From Flavivirga algicola (GTDB taxonomy: Bacteria > Bacteroidota > Bacteroidia > Flavobacteriales > Flavobacteriaceae): a stretch of DNA of 64,000 nucleotides. The notes below the pieces were generated by a model. The model worked only from the letters and a program-made list of their open reading frames with translations. It did no database searches and was not told where the DNA came from. Numbering within the stretch: position 1 is the first letter of the stretch; every line of letters begins with the position of its first letter. Positions 45,335 through 54,238 of the stretch are shown in pieces. The stretch is from NCBI RefSeq assembly GCF_012910715.1, contig NZ_JABBHF010000004.1, positions 310,001 through 374,000 on the forward strand. The letters are read 5' to 3'. Both the position numbers and the translations under genes were made by a program.

Positions 45335-46546
45335 ATGCAAGTTTATATAGATGATTTATTAGCCTCAGAGAATCACATATTATGGATGCTTATTGCTTTA
45401 TGCTTATCGGCGTTTGTATCATATAGTACATATCCTGTCATCATTAAAGTTTCGAAATTAAAGGGGCTTATGCAAGAACCTAAAAGCAGAAGTTCTCATG
45501 CTATTAAAACTCCAAACTTAGGAGGAGTAGGAATCTTTATGGGAGTTATCAGTGCGCTTACTTTTGTAGGAAGCATACTGTCCTATAATAATTTACTGTG
45601 CCTTATAGGAGCTGTGACCTTGCTTTTCTTTACAGGGTTAAAAGATGACTTGATTGAAATTTCACCAATAAAAAAATTAATTGGTCAAATAATTGCTTCG
45701 CTTTGTATTATTTTAATTTCAGATATAAGAATACACACTTTTTTTGGAGTTTTTGGAATCGATGTGCTACCGTATTTTATCTCTGTCATTTTTACATTGT
45801 TTGTATTTATTTTGTTAATCAATGCATATAACTTGATTGATGGCGTCGATGGATTGGCTGGATGCGTTGGGATTACAATTAGTATGCTTTTCGGAATCTT
45901 TTTCTACTATAACGGAAACGATTCTATGCTTTTTATTTCTCTTAGTTTGATAGGGGCCTTGATAACATTCTTAATGTTTAATTTTTCTAAAGCTAAAAAA
46001 TTATTTATGGGTGATACGGGCTCGATGATTATAGGTTTTTTATTGGCTTATCAAGGTGTTAGTTTTTTACGGGTAACTCATAATGTTGAATTGTTTTCGG
46101 CAATTTCTAATCCCCCGGCATTGGTAATAGCCATATTTAGTTTTCCATTAATGGATACACTAAGGGTTTTTATTATTAGATTAATAAATGGAAAAAGTCC
46201 TTTTTCTGCAGATAAAAGTCATATTCACCATAATCTTTTAGCATTGGGTTTTAAACATTGGGAGATTTCATTAATTGCCTCGACTTTTATTTTTATAATG
46301 GCAAGAATAACCTATGGGTTTGATGGTATAGGTTTACATGGATCTATTTTCTCACTAATAGTAGTTAGTGGTTTTTTTTCTGTCTTACCGTATTTATTTT
46401 TAAAAATACGTCAAACTAATAAGGGTAAAAAAGGTAATAAGTCACAATCTATAAATAAAAGGCCTAGGTATGCTTTTCAGTTTCAAAAAATATACAATTC
46501 AGTATTAAACATTTTTATTTCAATAATAATTTATTTCAGCACGTAG
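45335..46546 (+). CDS. Undecaprenyl-phosphate sugar-1-phosphate transferase (WecA/TagO-like, MraY superfamily)
   Basis: The 403-residue multi-span membrane enzyme initiates glycan assembly on undecaprenyl phosphate. Catalytic signatures are SSHAIKTPNLGGVGIF (about 41-56), the LINAYNLIDGVDGLAGCVG block with its Asp-Asp region (about 163-181), the FMGDTGSMIIGF motif (about 225-236) and KSHIHHNLL (about 296-304, the HIHH histidines). The sugar donor (GlcNAc, GalNAc or other) cannot be read. It follows the GT26 gene by 23 bp and precedes the export genes. Confidence 0.92.
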   Translation: MQVYIDDLLASENHILWMLIALCLSAFVSYSTYPVIIKVSKLKGLMQEPKSRSSHAIKTPNLGGVGIFMGVISALTFVGSILSYNNLLCLIGAVTLLFFTGLKDDLIEISPIKKLIGQIIASLCIILISDIRIHTFFGVFGIDVLPYFISVIFTLFVFILLINAYNLIDGVDGLAGCVGITISMLFGIFFYYNGNDSMLFISLSLIGALITFLMFNFSKAKKLFMGDTGSMIIGFLLAYQGVSFLRVTHNVELFSAISNPPALVIAIFSFPLMDTLRVFIIRLINGKSPFSADKSHIHHNLLALGFKHWEISLIASTFIFIMARITYGFDGIGLHGSIFSLIVVSGFFSVLPYLFLKIRQTNKGKKGNKSQSINKRPRYAFQFQKIYNSVLNIFISIIIYFST

Positions 46547-46600
46547 TAAAATACACACTATTTTAATATCTTTATAACTAATTAATTGATCCAACCAAAT

Positions 46601-47383
46601 ATGTTAAAACTGAAAGTGACAAATTTATCAGCGATATTACTTGCTTTTATTTGTCTGCTATTCACTTCCTGTGCTTCTAAAAAAAATATACTCTATCTTC
46701 AAGATATAGATACAAAGGAAGGGAGAAAAATAAATTATGCTCACAATAAGATACAGGTTAATGACATCCTAACAATTAAGATAAGTTCGCTTTATCCAGA
46801 AACGGCTATTCCTTATAATTTTGATAATAGTTTATCGACAAACTCCAGTTTTATTGAAACGTTAAAATTACAAGGAAGTCTAGTGTCCAAAGAAGGGTTT
46901 ATTGTTTTGCCAATTATAGGTTCTGTAAAGGCTATAGGAAAATCGACGACTGAACTGGAATCTCATATAAAATCCATTTTGGAATCTGGTAATTATTTGA
47001 AAGGCGCTATTGTTAGTGTGCGGATTTTAAATTCGAAAATAACCATTTTAGGTGAAGTCATAACCCCAGGAACGTATACTATTACAGAACAAAATGTGAC
47101 TTTATTGCAGGCCATAGGCTATGCCGGAGATTTAAAAATTAATGGCGATAGAAAAGATATTCTGGTTATTAGGGATATTGATGGAACTCAATTTATTAAG
47201 CATATTGATTTAACTAAAACCGATTGGTTTGATAGTCCCTTTTATTTTGTTAAGCAAAACGATGTTATAGTGGTAAACCCCAATAACACAAAAATTAAAA
47301 GCTCGGGGTATATTGGAAATATAGGGACAGTTCTAACAATAGCTTCAATTTTGTTAAGTACCGTAGTGATATTAACAAGATGA
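46601..47383 (+). CDS. Polysaccharide export lipoprotein (Wza/OPX family)
   Basis: This 260-residue protein has a lipoprotein signal ending LLAFICLLFTSC (cysteine 24). An OPX domain follows, with NDILTIKISSLYPETA near the start of the export domain (Poly_export) and SLVSKEGFIVLPIIGSVKA (about 88-106). The next segment, ITILGEVITPGTYTITEQN (about 146-164), starts a SLBB-like domain. A C-terminal hydrophobic helix (GTVLTIASILLSTVVIL) is present, as in short Bacteroidota OPX proteins that have no long outer-membrane helix. I chose the ATG at 46601 over the TTG five codons upstream. It is part of the wza-wzc pair for exporting the glycan. Confidence 0.9.
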   Translation: MLKLKVTNLSAILLAFICLLFTSCASKKNILYLQDIDTKEGRKINYAHNKIQVNDILTIKISSLYPETAIPYNFDNSLSTNSSFIETLKLQGSLVSKEGFIVLPIIGSVKAIGKSTTELESHIKSILESGNYLKGAIVSVRILNSKITILGEVITPGTYTITEQNVTLLQAIGYAGDLKINGDRKDILVIRDIDGTQFIKHIDLTKTDWFDSPFYFVKQNDVIVVNPNNTKIKSSGYIGNIGTVLTIASILLSTVVILTR

Positions 47384-47392
47384 TTTATAAGC

Positions 47393-49765
47393 ATGGCAAA
47401 GACACCTTATTACTTATCTAACGACAAAGATACCTTCAATATTAAAGAAGAGTTTAAGAAATATGCCCGTAATTGGTTATGGTTTGTTGTTACGATTTTC
47501 CTGTTTCTTTTGATTGCTTTTTTCTACCTAAAATATGCTACGGTTAACTATGAAACCGTTGGCAAGGTTAAAATTTTAGACGATTCTTCTAAAGCGATAG
47601 AATTACCTGGAGATATCTCCTCCTTGTTCGAGAGTTCTAAAGTTAATCTGGAGAACGAGATAGAAGTTATTAAATCACATCTCTTGCTAGAAAGAGTGAC
47701 TAAAAGCTTGAATTTAAATGTCACCTATTTTGAAGAAGGTAACATTAAAAGTAAAGAACTCTGGAATACACCATTTAAGGTATTTGCGATAGATTCTATA
47801 AATAAGTTACCAGAAAATAAAAATTACACCATACAAATAGTTTCAGATGGATACAATATTTTAGAGTCTGAAACGAAAGCATGGCAGCTTAATGAACATG
47901 ATATTGATAGTGCATATCGGGATTTGCCTTTTTTGATAAAAAGTGTTTCGCCGTCATTAATTAAAAGGCATTTAGGCAAAACTTATACTGTGAAATTTAG
48001 TTCAATAAGGAAAGCGACTATATGGCTGTCTTCCAGTCTTAAGGTATCACAAATAGGTAAAAACAGCGATATTTTATCCTTATCTATTATTGGAGATTCC
48101 AATTTAAAATCTGAAATGATTATAAATGAGGTCATCAATCAATTTAATTTAGATGGCATTCTAGATAGGCAACTGGTTTCTCAAAGAACAATTGATTTTG
48201 TAGATGATCGTTTTGCTTACCTAACCAAAGAATTAGACTCTATTGAAAACGGTAAAAGAGGCTTTAAACAAAAAAACAGTTTAAGCGATATAAGATTAGA
48301 CACAGAATATACTATCGTGAATAAAACCAATACTTTTAATGAAGTATTGCGCTTGGAAACCCAGTTGGAAATTGCCACCCTTTTAAAAGAAACCTTAAAT
48401 GATCAAGAAACATTTGGTTTGTTGCCAGCAAACATAGGACTCGAAAATGCTGGAATAAATGGATTGATTAACGATTATAATGTTGAGGCAAATTATCGCA
48501 ATAAAGTCATTCATAATGCAGGGATAAACAATCCCATTATTCAAAGTTTAGAAACTAAATTGACTAGGCTGAAAGCCAATATTTTAAAGTCGGTAATAGC
48601 CTATGAAAAACAAACAGGAACAGCGCTCAAGAGAGCCCGTAGAGTGAATAATAAGACAAAAGGTCTGTTTTCTGGGATTCCTCAAAAAGAAAAAATACTC
48701 CGATCTATAGAACGTCAACAAACCATTAAAGAAACACTATACATATTGCTTTTAGAAAAAAGAGAAGAAGCAGCCATTAATTTGGCGATTACATCTCCTT
48801 CTATTAAAGTAGTAGATTATGCCATAACAAAACCCAAACCCGTTTCTCCCAAAAAAAGTAATACTTATTTTGTTGCATTGAGTTTAGGTTTAATAATACC
48901 CTTCATTTTTTTCTATATCATATTTTTTATAGACTCAAAAGTTCACACAAAAGAAGATATCCTGGCTAAAAATGGCAGTATACCAATTACAGGAGAAATC
49001 CCTTTTTCAAAAGAAATTAAGCTTATAAAAGGAACTTATGATAGATCTATATTATCTGAAGCCTATAGAGTATTGAGAACCAATATAGACCACCTGTTAA
49101 AAGGCCATGGTTTGGTTGAGCAAGACGGTTTAGGAAAAGTCGTTTATATTACTTCTACAATAAAAGGAGAAGGAAAAACGTTTACAGCCGCTAATTTGGC
49201 ATTGTCTTATTTAGGACTGAACAAAAAAGTATTGCTAATAGGTGCAGATTTTAGAAACCCACAAATCCATCATTGTTTTAATTTATCAAGGACCGATGCA
49301 GGTTTGTCCAATTATTTAAATGAGGAAACACTTAATTATGAAGATTTAGTTATTAATTTAAAGGTAAAGGACACTCGTTTAGATATCTTATTATCTGGGA
49401 ATGTTCCACCAAGTCCAGCGGCGTTATTATCAAATAGCCGTTTCGAAAAGTTATTGGATAAGTTGAAAAGAGAATACGACTATATTGTTGTAGATACAGC
49501 TCCAACCATTTTAGTTACAGACACCATGCTAATTGCTCCTTATGCCAATACAACTTTATATGTGGTACGATCCCGCTTTACAGATAAAAAATTATTGTCT
49601 TATTCTAATGAGCTTATAGAGACTAATAAATTGGTCAATGTAAGCTATTTAATAAATGGGCTAATACCTAGCAGGTTATACGGTTATAATTATAATTATG
49701 GCTATAACTATGGGTACAATGATAATAGCCCTAAAAAAAGATGGAAATTGAAAATATTTAGATAG
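47393..49765 (+). CDS. Wzc-type polysaccharide co-polymerase and tyrosine autokinase
   Basis: The 790-residue inner-membrane protein has an N-terminal helix (about 29-47), a long periplasmic Wzz/coiled-coil part, a second helix near 495-515 (TYFVALSLGLIIPFIFFYII), and a cytoplasmic BY-kinase domain. The Walker A loop reads TSTIKGEGKTF with Lys595, Walker A' reads LLIGADFRNP with Asp619, and the Walker B segment is IVVDTAPTI. The C-terminus is tyrosine-rich (seven tyrosines in YGYNYNYGYNYGYN), the autophosphorylation tail that controls oligomer state and export. The gene follows the OPX lipoprotein by 9 bp and ends the transcript of assembly genes. Confidence 0.93.
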   Translation: MAKTPYYLSNDKDTFNIKEEFKKYARNWLWFVVTIFLFLLIAFFYLKYATVNYETVGKVKILDDSSKAIELPGDISSLFESSKVNLENEIEVIKSHLLLERVTKSLNLNVTYFEEGNIKSKELWNTPFKVFAIDSINKLPENKNYTIQIVSDGYNILESETKAWQLNEHDIDSAYRDLPFLIKSVSPSLIKRHLGKTYTVKFSSIRKATIWLSSSLKVSQIGKNSDILSLSIIGDSNLKSEMIINEVINQFNLDGILDRQLVSQRTIDFVDDRFAYLTKELDSIENGKRGFKQKNSLSDIRLDTEYTIVNKTNTFNEVLRLETQLEIATLLKETLNDQETFGLLPANIGLENAGINGLINDYNVEANYRNKVIHNAGINNPIIQSLETKLTRLKANILKSVIAYEKQTGTALKRARRVNNKTKGLFSGIPQKEKILRSIERQQTIKETLYILLLEKREEAAINLAITSPSIKVVDYAITKPKPVSPKKSNTYFVALSLGLIIPFIFFYIIFFIDSKVHTKEDILAKNGSIPITGEIPFSKEIKLIKGTYDRSILSEAYRVLRTNIDHLLKGHGLVEQDGLGKVVYITSTIKGEGKTFTAANLALSYLGLNKKVLLIGADFRNPQIHHCFNLSRTDAGLSNYLNEETLNYEDLVINLKVKDTRLDILLSGNVPPSPAALLSNSRFEKLLDKLKREYDYIVVDTAPTILVTDTMLIAPYANTTLYVVRSRFTDKKLLSYSNELIETNKLVNVSYLINGLIPSRLYGYNYNYGYNYGYNDNSPKKRWKLKIFR

Positions 49766-49903
49766 ATTTAATTTCGACATCAAATACAATATTATATCTT
49801 CAAAACAGGCTTTTCTATTTTAACAGGAAGTTTTATACGATTTATTGACAATTAGATACATGTATGCTTTGGTAAAGAAGCTATGCTGTTCTGAATAAAA
49901 AAC

Positions 49904-49936
49904 GAGGCGCCTGCCTAATGGCAGTCAGGGAACCTC
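49904..49936. other. Compact stem-loop after wzc
   Basis: CTGCC at 49911-49915 and GGCAG at 49920-49924 pair around TAAT, inside an outer GAGG (49904-49907)/CCTC (49933-49936) pairing. The structure is GC-rich in an AT-rich gap. It may be a small structured element or the remnant of a mobile element; on the minus strand it is followed by a T run. Confidence 0.45.
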
Positions 49937-49984
49937 ATTCTTTTGAGATGTTCCAAGCTTATTTTCATTCAAGTTGAAAGCCCT

Positions 49985-50028
49985 ATACATATAAAAATAA
50001 TGCCAAAAACGGTATTATTTTTATGTAT
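49985..50028. terminator. Long AT-rich hairpin after the polysaccharide operon
   Basis: The segments ATACATATAAAAATAATGCC (49985-50004) and GGTATTATTTTTATGTAT (50011-50028) form a stem of about 17 bp with one bulge and one G-U pair. It could end transcription of the wzc transcript or isolate the GH2 gene. Confidence 0.5.
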
Positions 50029-50042
50029 TGTAATTCTTATAA

Positions 50043-50070
50043 TTTGATATAAAAAAAAATGATACATTTG
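50043..50070 (+). promoter_or_regulatory. Candidate promoter of the GH2 gene
   Basis: TTTG at 50043-50046 and TACATTTG at 50063-50070 fit the consensus elements, but the spacer is 16 nt rather than 19. It lies 66 bp before the chosen start at 50136. Confidence 0.5.
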
Positions 50071-50135
50071 GCTTAAAATTAAAGCACTGAAAATATAGTG
50101 TGATAATAAAAACCAATGTTGAAAAAATAATTTAT

Positions 50136-52178
50136 ATGTTTAGAAAGGTTCTTTTTTTTATTGTTATCATGTCCGTTCAAAACCTATGTGTCGCACAGGT
50201 TTCTTTTTTGCAAAATAGAGAAAACATCAATCTTACAGAATGGTCTTTCCGTAAAGGAAGACTTAATTATGCAGAGAAATTTTCTGTGATGGAAAATGAT
50301 TGGGAAAAAGTTAAAGTTCCGCATACATATTCTATGGATGCCATAGAAGATATTGGTTATTACAAAGGGGATGCTTGGTATCGAACTTTAGTAGAAGTAC
50401 CTGCTTCAATGGCTCAAGAACGAATCTTCATTAGGTTTGAAGGCGTTGGACAAGAAGCGCAGGTATTTGTAAATGAAAAAAGAATCGGGAAACATGTTGG
50501 AGGATATTCGGCATTTTGTTTCGAGATTACCGATCTTGTTAAGCATGGTCAGAAAAATCTAATTGCTGTTAAGGTTAACAATTCTCCAAATTTTAAGAGA
50601 ATACCTGTAGATGATAATTTATTCAACCATTATGGAGGCATTTATCGTCCCGTGACTATTTTTAGTACGCCAAAATATAATATATCTCCGCAACACCAAG
50701 CTTCCTCAGGAGTGTTTGTGGAGTTAAAAGGGCTTGATAAAAAAACGGCCAAGCTTGAAATCCGCACACATGTTTCAAATACTTCAGACCAAAAGAAGGC
50801 CCAGCTCAAATATACCATCAAAGACGCGAAAGGTAAAAAGGTATTGTCATTTGTAGAATCACTAGACCAATCTGAGCCGAATCACATGGTTAGCTCTACT
50901 TTTGAAATTAAAAAACCAGTGCTTTGGAACGGACGTAAAAACCCCCATCTCTATACAGTAGAAGCCGAACTTGTTAACGGAGATTTTGTTGATAAAGTAG
51001 TTCAAACCTTTGGTATTAGGACCTATTCCGTAGATGCCAATAAAGGTTTTATTTTAAATAACGAACCCTACCGTCTATATGGTGTTTGTAAGCATCAGGA
51101 ATGGAAACAGTTCGGTCCAGCAGTTTCTGATGAAAACCTTATTAAAGACATGGAATTGATTGATGAAATTGGGGCCACGGCTTTACGTCTTTCACATTAT
51201 CAACATTCTAATACAACATACGATTTGTCGGATAAAAAAGGGATTCTTACCTGGGCAGAAATCCCTTTTGTACATGATTATAGTGGACGAGAAGGTAAAA
51301 ATGCCAAACAACAACTTACGGAGTTAATTACACAAAACTATAACCATCCAAGCATTTTTGTCTGGGGTTTATGGAATGAAGTAAGAGCATACAATAGCCC
51401 AGACGAACCATGTGTTATTCTTACCAAAGAATTAAATGCATTGGCGCATGAGTTGGATAAAACGCGAATAACGACTTCGGCTAGCGATAGGGGTATGACA
51501 TCGAATATGGGTAATATTTCAGATTTACAGGCCTGGAATAAATATTTCGGATGGTACTATGGAAAGTATGAAGATATGGCGACGTGGCTTGACAAGTTTC
51601 ATACAAAATATCCAGATAGAAAAATTGGTATAAGCGAGTACGGTATTGGGGGGAATATTTACCATCAGGATAGATCAAAATTAGAAAAACCTAATGGTAA
51701 TTTTTTTCCAGAACAAGAGCAGTCGTACTATCATGAGCTAACATGGAAAATTTTAAAAGATCGTCCTTACGTATGGGGTTCTTTTATTTGGAATATGTTT
51801 GATTTTTCGGTAGCAGGATGGAATCGAGGTGGGATCTCGTCCCTAAACCATAAGGGATTGGTAACTTTCGATAGAGAGACTAAAAAAGATGCTTTTTATT
51901 TTTACAAAGCAAACTGGTCTGAAGAACCAGTCCTGTACATAGCCGAAAGAAGAAACGCAAACAGAAAATTGCAGACTACAATAAAGGTTTATACAAATCT
52001 GAATGAAGCTATTGAGTTACATGTTAACGGTAAACAAGTAGCTGTCCAAAATCAGAAATCTGATGTAAATATCATGAAGTTTGAAAATGTCGAATTATCT
52101 GAAGGGAAAAATATTATTGCCGTTTTTTCAAAAGGCAAGGCATTGAAAGACGGCGTTATTTGGACGGTCCAAAAATAG
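50136..52178 (+). CDS. GH2 family glycoside hydrolase (beta-galactosidase-like)
   Basis: This is a periplasmic enzyme of 680 residues from the ATG at 50136, which begins the signal peptide MFRKVLFFIVIMSVQNLCVAQ; the frame is also open from GTG at 50100. An N-terminal jelly-roll sugar-binding domain (about 30-190) includes WYRTLVEVPASMAQERIFIR and HYGGIYRPVTIF. It is followed by an Ig-like domain and a TIM barrel. The acid/base glutamate is in VWGLWNEVRA, the nucleophile in IGISEYGIGG. GH2 members act as beta-galactosidases, glucuronidases or mannosidases; the short length lacks the C-terminal domains of E. coli LacZ. The substrate is uncertain and might be algal or from the cell's own glycan. 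Confidence 0.87.
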   Translation: MFRKVLFFIVIMSVQNLCVAQVSFLQNRENINLTEWSFRKGRLNYAEKFSVMENDWEKVKVPHTYSMDAIEDIGYYKGDAWYRTLVEVPASMAQERIFIRFEGVGQEAQVFVNEKRIGKHVGGYSAFCFEITDLVKHGQKNLIAVKVNNSPNFKRIPVDDNLFNHYGGIYRPVTIFSTPKYNISPQHQASSGVFVELKGLDKKTAKLEIRTHVSNTSDQKKAQLKYTIKDAKGKKVLSFVESLDQSEPNHMVSSTFEIKKPVLWNGRKNPHLYTVEAELVNGDFVDKVVQTFGIRTYSVDANKGFILNNEPYRLYGVCKHQEWKQFGPAVSDENLIKDMELIDEIGATALRLSHYQHSNTTYDLSDKKGILTWAEIPFVHDYSGREGKNAKQQLTELITQNYNHPSIFVWGLWNEVRAYNSPDEPCVILTKELNALAHELDKTRITTSASDRGMTSNMGNISDLQAWNKYFGWYYGKYEDMATWLDKFHTKYPDRKIGISEYGIGGNIYHQDRSKLEKPNGNFFPEQEQSYYHELTWKILKDRPYVWGSFIWNMFDFSVAGWNRGGISSLNHKGLVTFDRETKKDAFYFYKANWSEEPVLYIAERRNANRKLQTTIKVYTNLNEAIELHVNGKQVAVQNQKSDVNIMKFENVELSEGKNIIAVFSKGKALKDGVIWTVQK

Positions 52179-52323
52179 AAAATGTTCTTTAACACCTTAA
52201 GGACTGTATTGAAAAGATTGATTTAAAAATAAGCTTTTAAGTTAAGTTTTGCTAAAACAGGTTATTGTGTAGGACTATGAAGGCCATTGTATGTTTATAA
52301 ATTCTGACTAACGTAAAATTATA

Positions 52324-53682
52324 TCACTGATTTACAGTTATTTGCAAATCATCATCAGTCAGTCCAAATTTATCAATTTGTTTTCTAATTCTTTTTACGA
52401 TTCCTAGTTTTCTTTTTTGGTCAAGGTAAAGATAGCCTTCAGGGTTTTGGTATACTGTTCCTTTTGTAACCATATTCCAAATGATAACAGCTAGTTTTCT
52501 AGCTGTAGCTGTTATTGCTGATACCCGTCCTTTTCTAAAATTGATCCTGTGGAAAAAATCTCTGAGGGGTGTGCTATCTTTTAAATTACCTATGGCATTG
52601 GCTGCATTCCTTAAGGCTATTTTGAGCCTACTGCTTCCTTTTCCTATTTTACTGGATAGTACTTTGCCACCGCTGACTTTATTGTTTGGCGCAAGTCTTA
52701 ACCATGATGTAAAGTGCTTTGCGGTCTTAAATTTTTTGATACCGTCATAGCCGACTTCACTCATAATGGCAAGCACTGTATTGTAACTCATACCTTCTAT
52801 GGCAAGCAGGTCTGTGCCCTTTAACATTTGATATGACTTTAAATTGATATCGATGTCTTTTGGTGTGTTTTTATTGATGCGCTTATAGGTTTTTTTATCG
52901 ATATGGTGTTTTTGCTTTTCAGGGTCTTTACCAATGATATCGTCTAGTTTCTCAGCAATTTGGTCGTCACATTCCCTGATTTTCTTTTGTATGAACTCGT
53001 ATGTGTCCAGCTCGTCTTTGAGGGCATATAGGAAGTCTTTACGTCCGTTGCTATGTAGTGCCTTGGCAATTTCTTCTTCACTTTTTTTGCAATTGTAATG
53101 TCTGAGGCTTGCTAATTTTTGAGGGTCTATTTCTCCCAGGGCAATGGGCCTTATGATTTTAAGTCCCGTAAGCCCTACCACATCTTTGACCACAACATCA
53201 AGGCGAATGTTCATCAGTCTAAGATACTTTTGCATCTTTTTGGTGGCAGAGGCGGCTTGCTTAATGAGATTGTGCCTGTGTCGTGTAAATGTTCTTAGAA
53301 TCTCGGTGTCCCCATCGGGTAAAAAGCTTCCAGACAGCAATCCTAGACTATGCAGTTTTTGTATCCATTGGCAGTCTTTCACATCTGTTTTCTTTCCTTT
53401 AATGTTCTTGGTGAACTTTCCATTACAAAGGGTGACATCAAAACCTTTAGAGATCAGAACAGCGTGCAAGTTTTGCCAATAATTACCTGTGCTTTCCATG
53501 GAGACAGTGGCAATATTATGCTGTGCAAGCCAATCGGCCAATTCATAAAGGTCTTCATTGTAGACACCAAATTCTCGAATCAAATCATCACTCTGGCCTA
53601 CAGCTACCCAGTGACTTCTACTGCCAATATCAATACCAGCAGCATTTTTATTGACTACCTCTAAACTAATTTGTTCTTCCAT
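52324..53682 (-). CDS. IS110 family transposase (DEDD/serine recombinase)
   Basis: This 452-residue protein is a full-length IS110 transposase. The N-terminal RuvC-like DEDD domain shows Asp18 in AAGIDIGSRSHW, Glu63 in MESTGNYW, and Asp100 and Asp103 in KTDVKDCQW. The C-terminal Transposase_20 domain has LLAIEGMSYNTVLAIMSEVG and the catalytic serine in NNKVSGGKV. No stop, frameshift or missing motif is seen, so the element may be active. A central coiled-coil stretch (about 215-280) separates the domains, as in the family. Recombination is directed by a bridge RNA in characterised members. Confidence 0.92.
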   Translation of the reverse strand: MEEQISLEVVNKNAAGIDIGSRSHWVAVGQSDDLIREFGVYNEDLYELADWLAQHNIATVSMESTGNYWQNLHAVLISKGFDVTLCNGKFTKNIKGKKTDVKDCQWIQKLHSLGLLSGSFLPDGDTEILRTFTRHRHNLIKQAASATKKMQKYLRLMNIRLDVVVKDVVGLTGLKIIRPIALGEIDPQKLASLRHYNCKKSEEEIAKALHSNGRKDFLYALKDELDTYEFIQKKIRECDDQIAEKLDDIIGKDPEKQKHHIDKKTYKRINKNTPKDIDINLKSYQMLKGTDLLAIEGMSYNTVLAIMSEVGYDGIKKFKTAKHFTSWLRLAPNNKVSGGKVLSSKIGKGSSRLKIALRNAANAIGNLKDSTPLRDFFHRINFRKGRVSAITATARKLAVIIWNMVTKGTVYQNPEGYLYLDQKRKLGIVKRIRKQIDKFGLTDDDLQITVNQ

Positions 53683-53892
53683 ATCATTAGATTTAAAAAG
53701 CTCTAAGAGAATGTGCTTTAGGCAAAGAAATTATTCTGAACGGGATCCACGCTAAAGTGTGGTCGCCAATGTACTGATGGCAAACATTCTAACCAGGATT
53801 GCGCTCGTGCTTGCATAGAACAGCAACACTTTGAAAAACGGCCTTGCAAAGAGCTAAAGTTAATAAGCAGAAAATTACAAAATTTACGTTAG
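53683..53892 (-). ncRNA. Candidate bridge RNA region of the IS110 element
   Basis: This non-coding stretch of 210 bp lies between the transposase start and the right inverted repeat, on the 5' side of the gene. In characterised IS110-group elements the bridge RNA is encoded here and has two internal loops that pair with donor and target. Short inverted repeats are visible, for example GCCAAT...ATGGC at about 53765-53781 and TTGCGC/GTGC near 53799-53815, consistent with folding. I cannot predict the fold or the guide loops by eye. Confidence 0.5.
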
Positions 53893-54238
53893 CCGACGTA
53901 CTGAAGTTTTTTGAGGTCTATGAGGGATTGTTTCCAACGGTCGTTTTTCTAAAGTATAGGTCGCTTTATTAAGTAAACATTAAACAGGTCTTGTTTGCGA
54001 TAAACACTCGTAAACCTGCCTTGAAAATTATAGATACTACAAACTTCAATTCCTTTAAGTTATTTTCTAGAACCAAATTATTTTTATAAATTTATAACTT
54101 ACAGATACATATCTGTATAGTCTCTCACCTAGAATTATAATAGCAATGACATTTTGAATAATTACAGCTCGTATGCTTAAGGGATTTAAGTATTAGGTTG
54201 TATAGATATATTTTTGAACTTTTAGTATCACTGCAAGT
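53893..54238. promoter_or_regulatory. Upstream region of the caspase operon with an 18-bp palindrome
   Basis: This 346-bp gap holds no gene. TACAGATA at 54100-54107 and its complement TATCTGTA at 54110-54117 form a palindrome around CA, the shape of a dimeric-repressor operator. TATTTTTG at 54209-54216 is a good -7 element 23 bp before the ATG at 54239, with no TTTG 19 nt upstream. CAGGT and ACCTG inverted segments also occur near 53985-54020. The promoter is weak by consensus, as expected for a controlled operon. Confidence 0.5.

Larger units (their letters stand above)
52308..53892 (-). mobile_element. IS110-family insertion sequence
   Basis: The element of about 1585 bp is bounded by a perfect 10-bp inverted repeat, CTAACGTAAA at 52308-52317 and its complement TTTACGTTAG at 53883-53892. 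It contains a single transposase gene on the minus strand, with only 15 bp between the 3' end of the gene and the left repeat and 210 bp between the 5' end and the right one. The long non-coding side upstream of the gene is the IS110-group layout, where the bridge RNA is encoded. The ends are judged from the inverted repeat and could be off by several bases because IS110 elements make no target duplication. Confidence 0.78.

Noticed and set aside
52481-53664. Plus-strand frames inside the IS110 transposase
   Set aside because: They are antisense shadows of the intact minus-strand transposase with no recognisable protein features.
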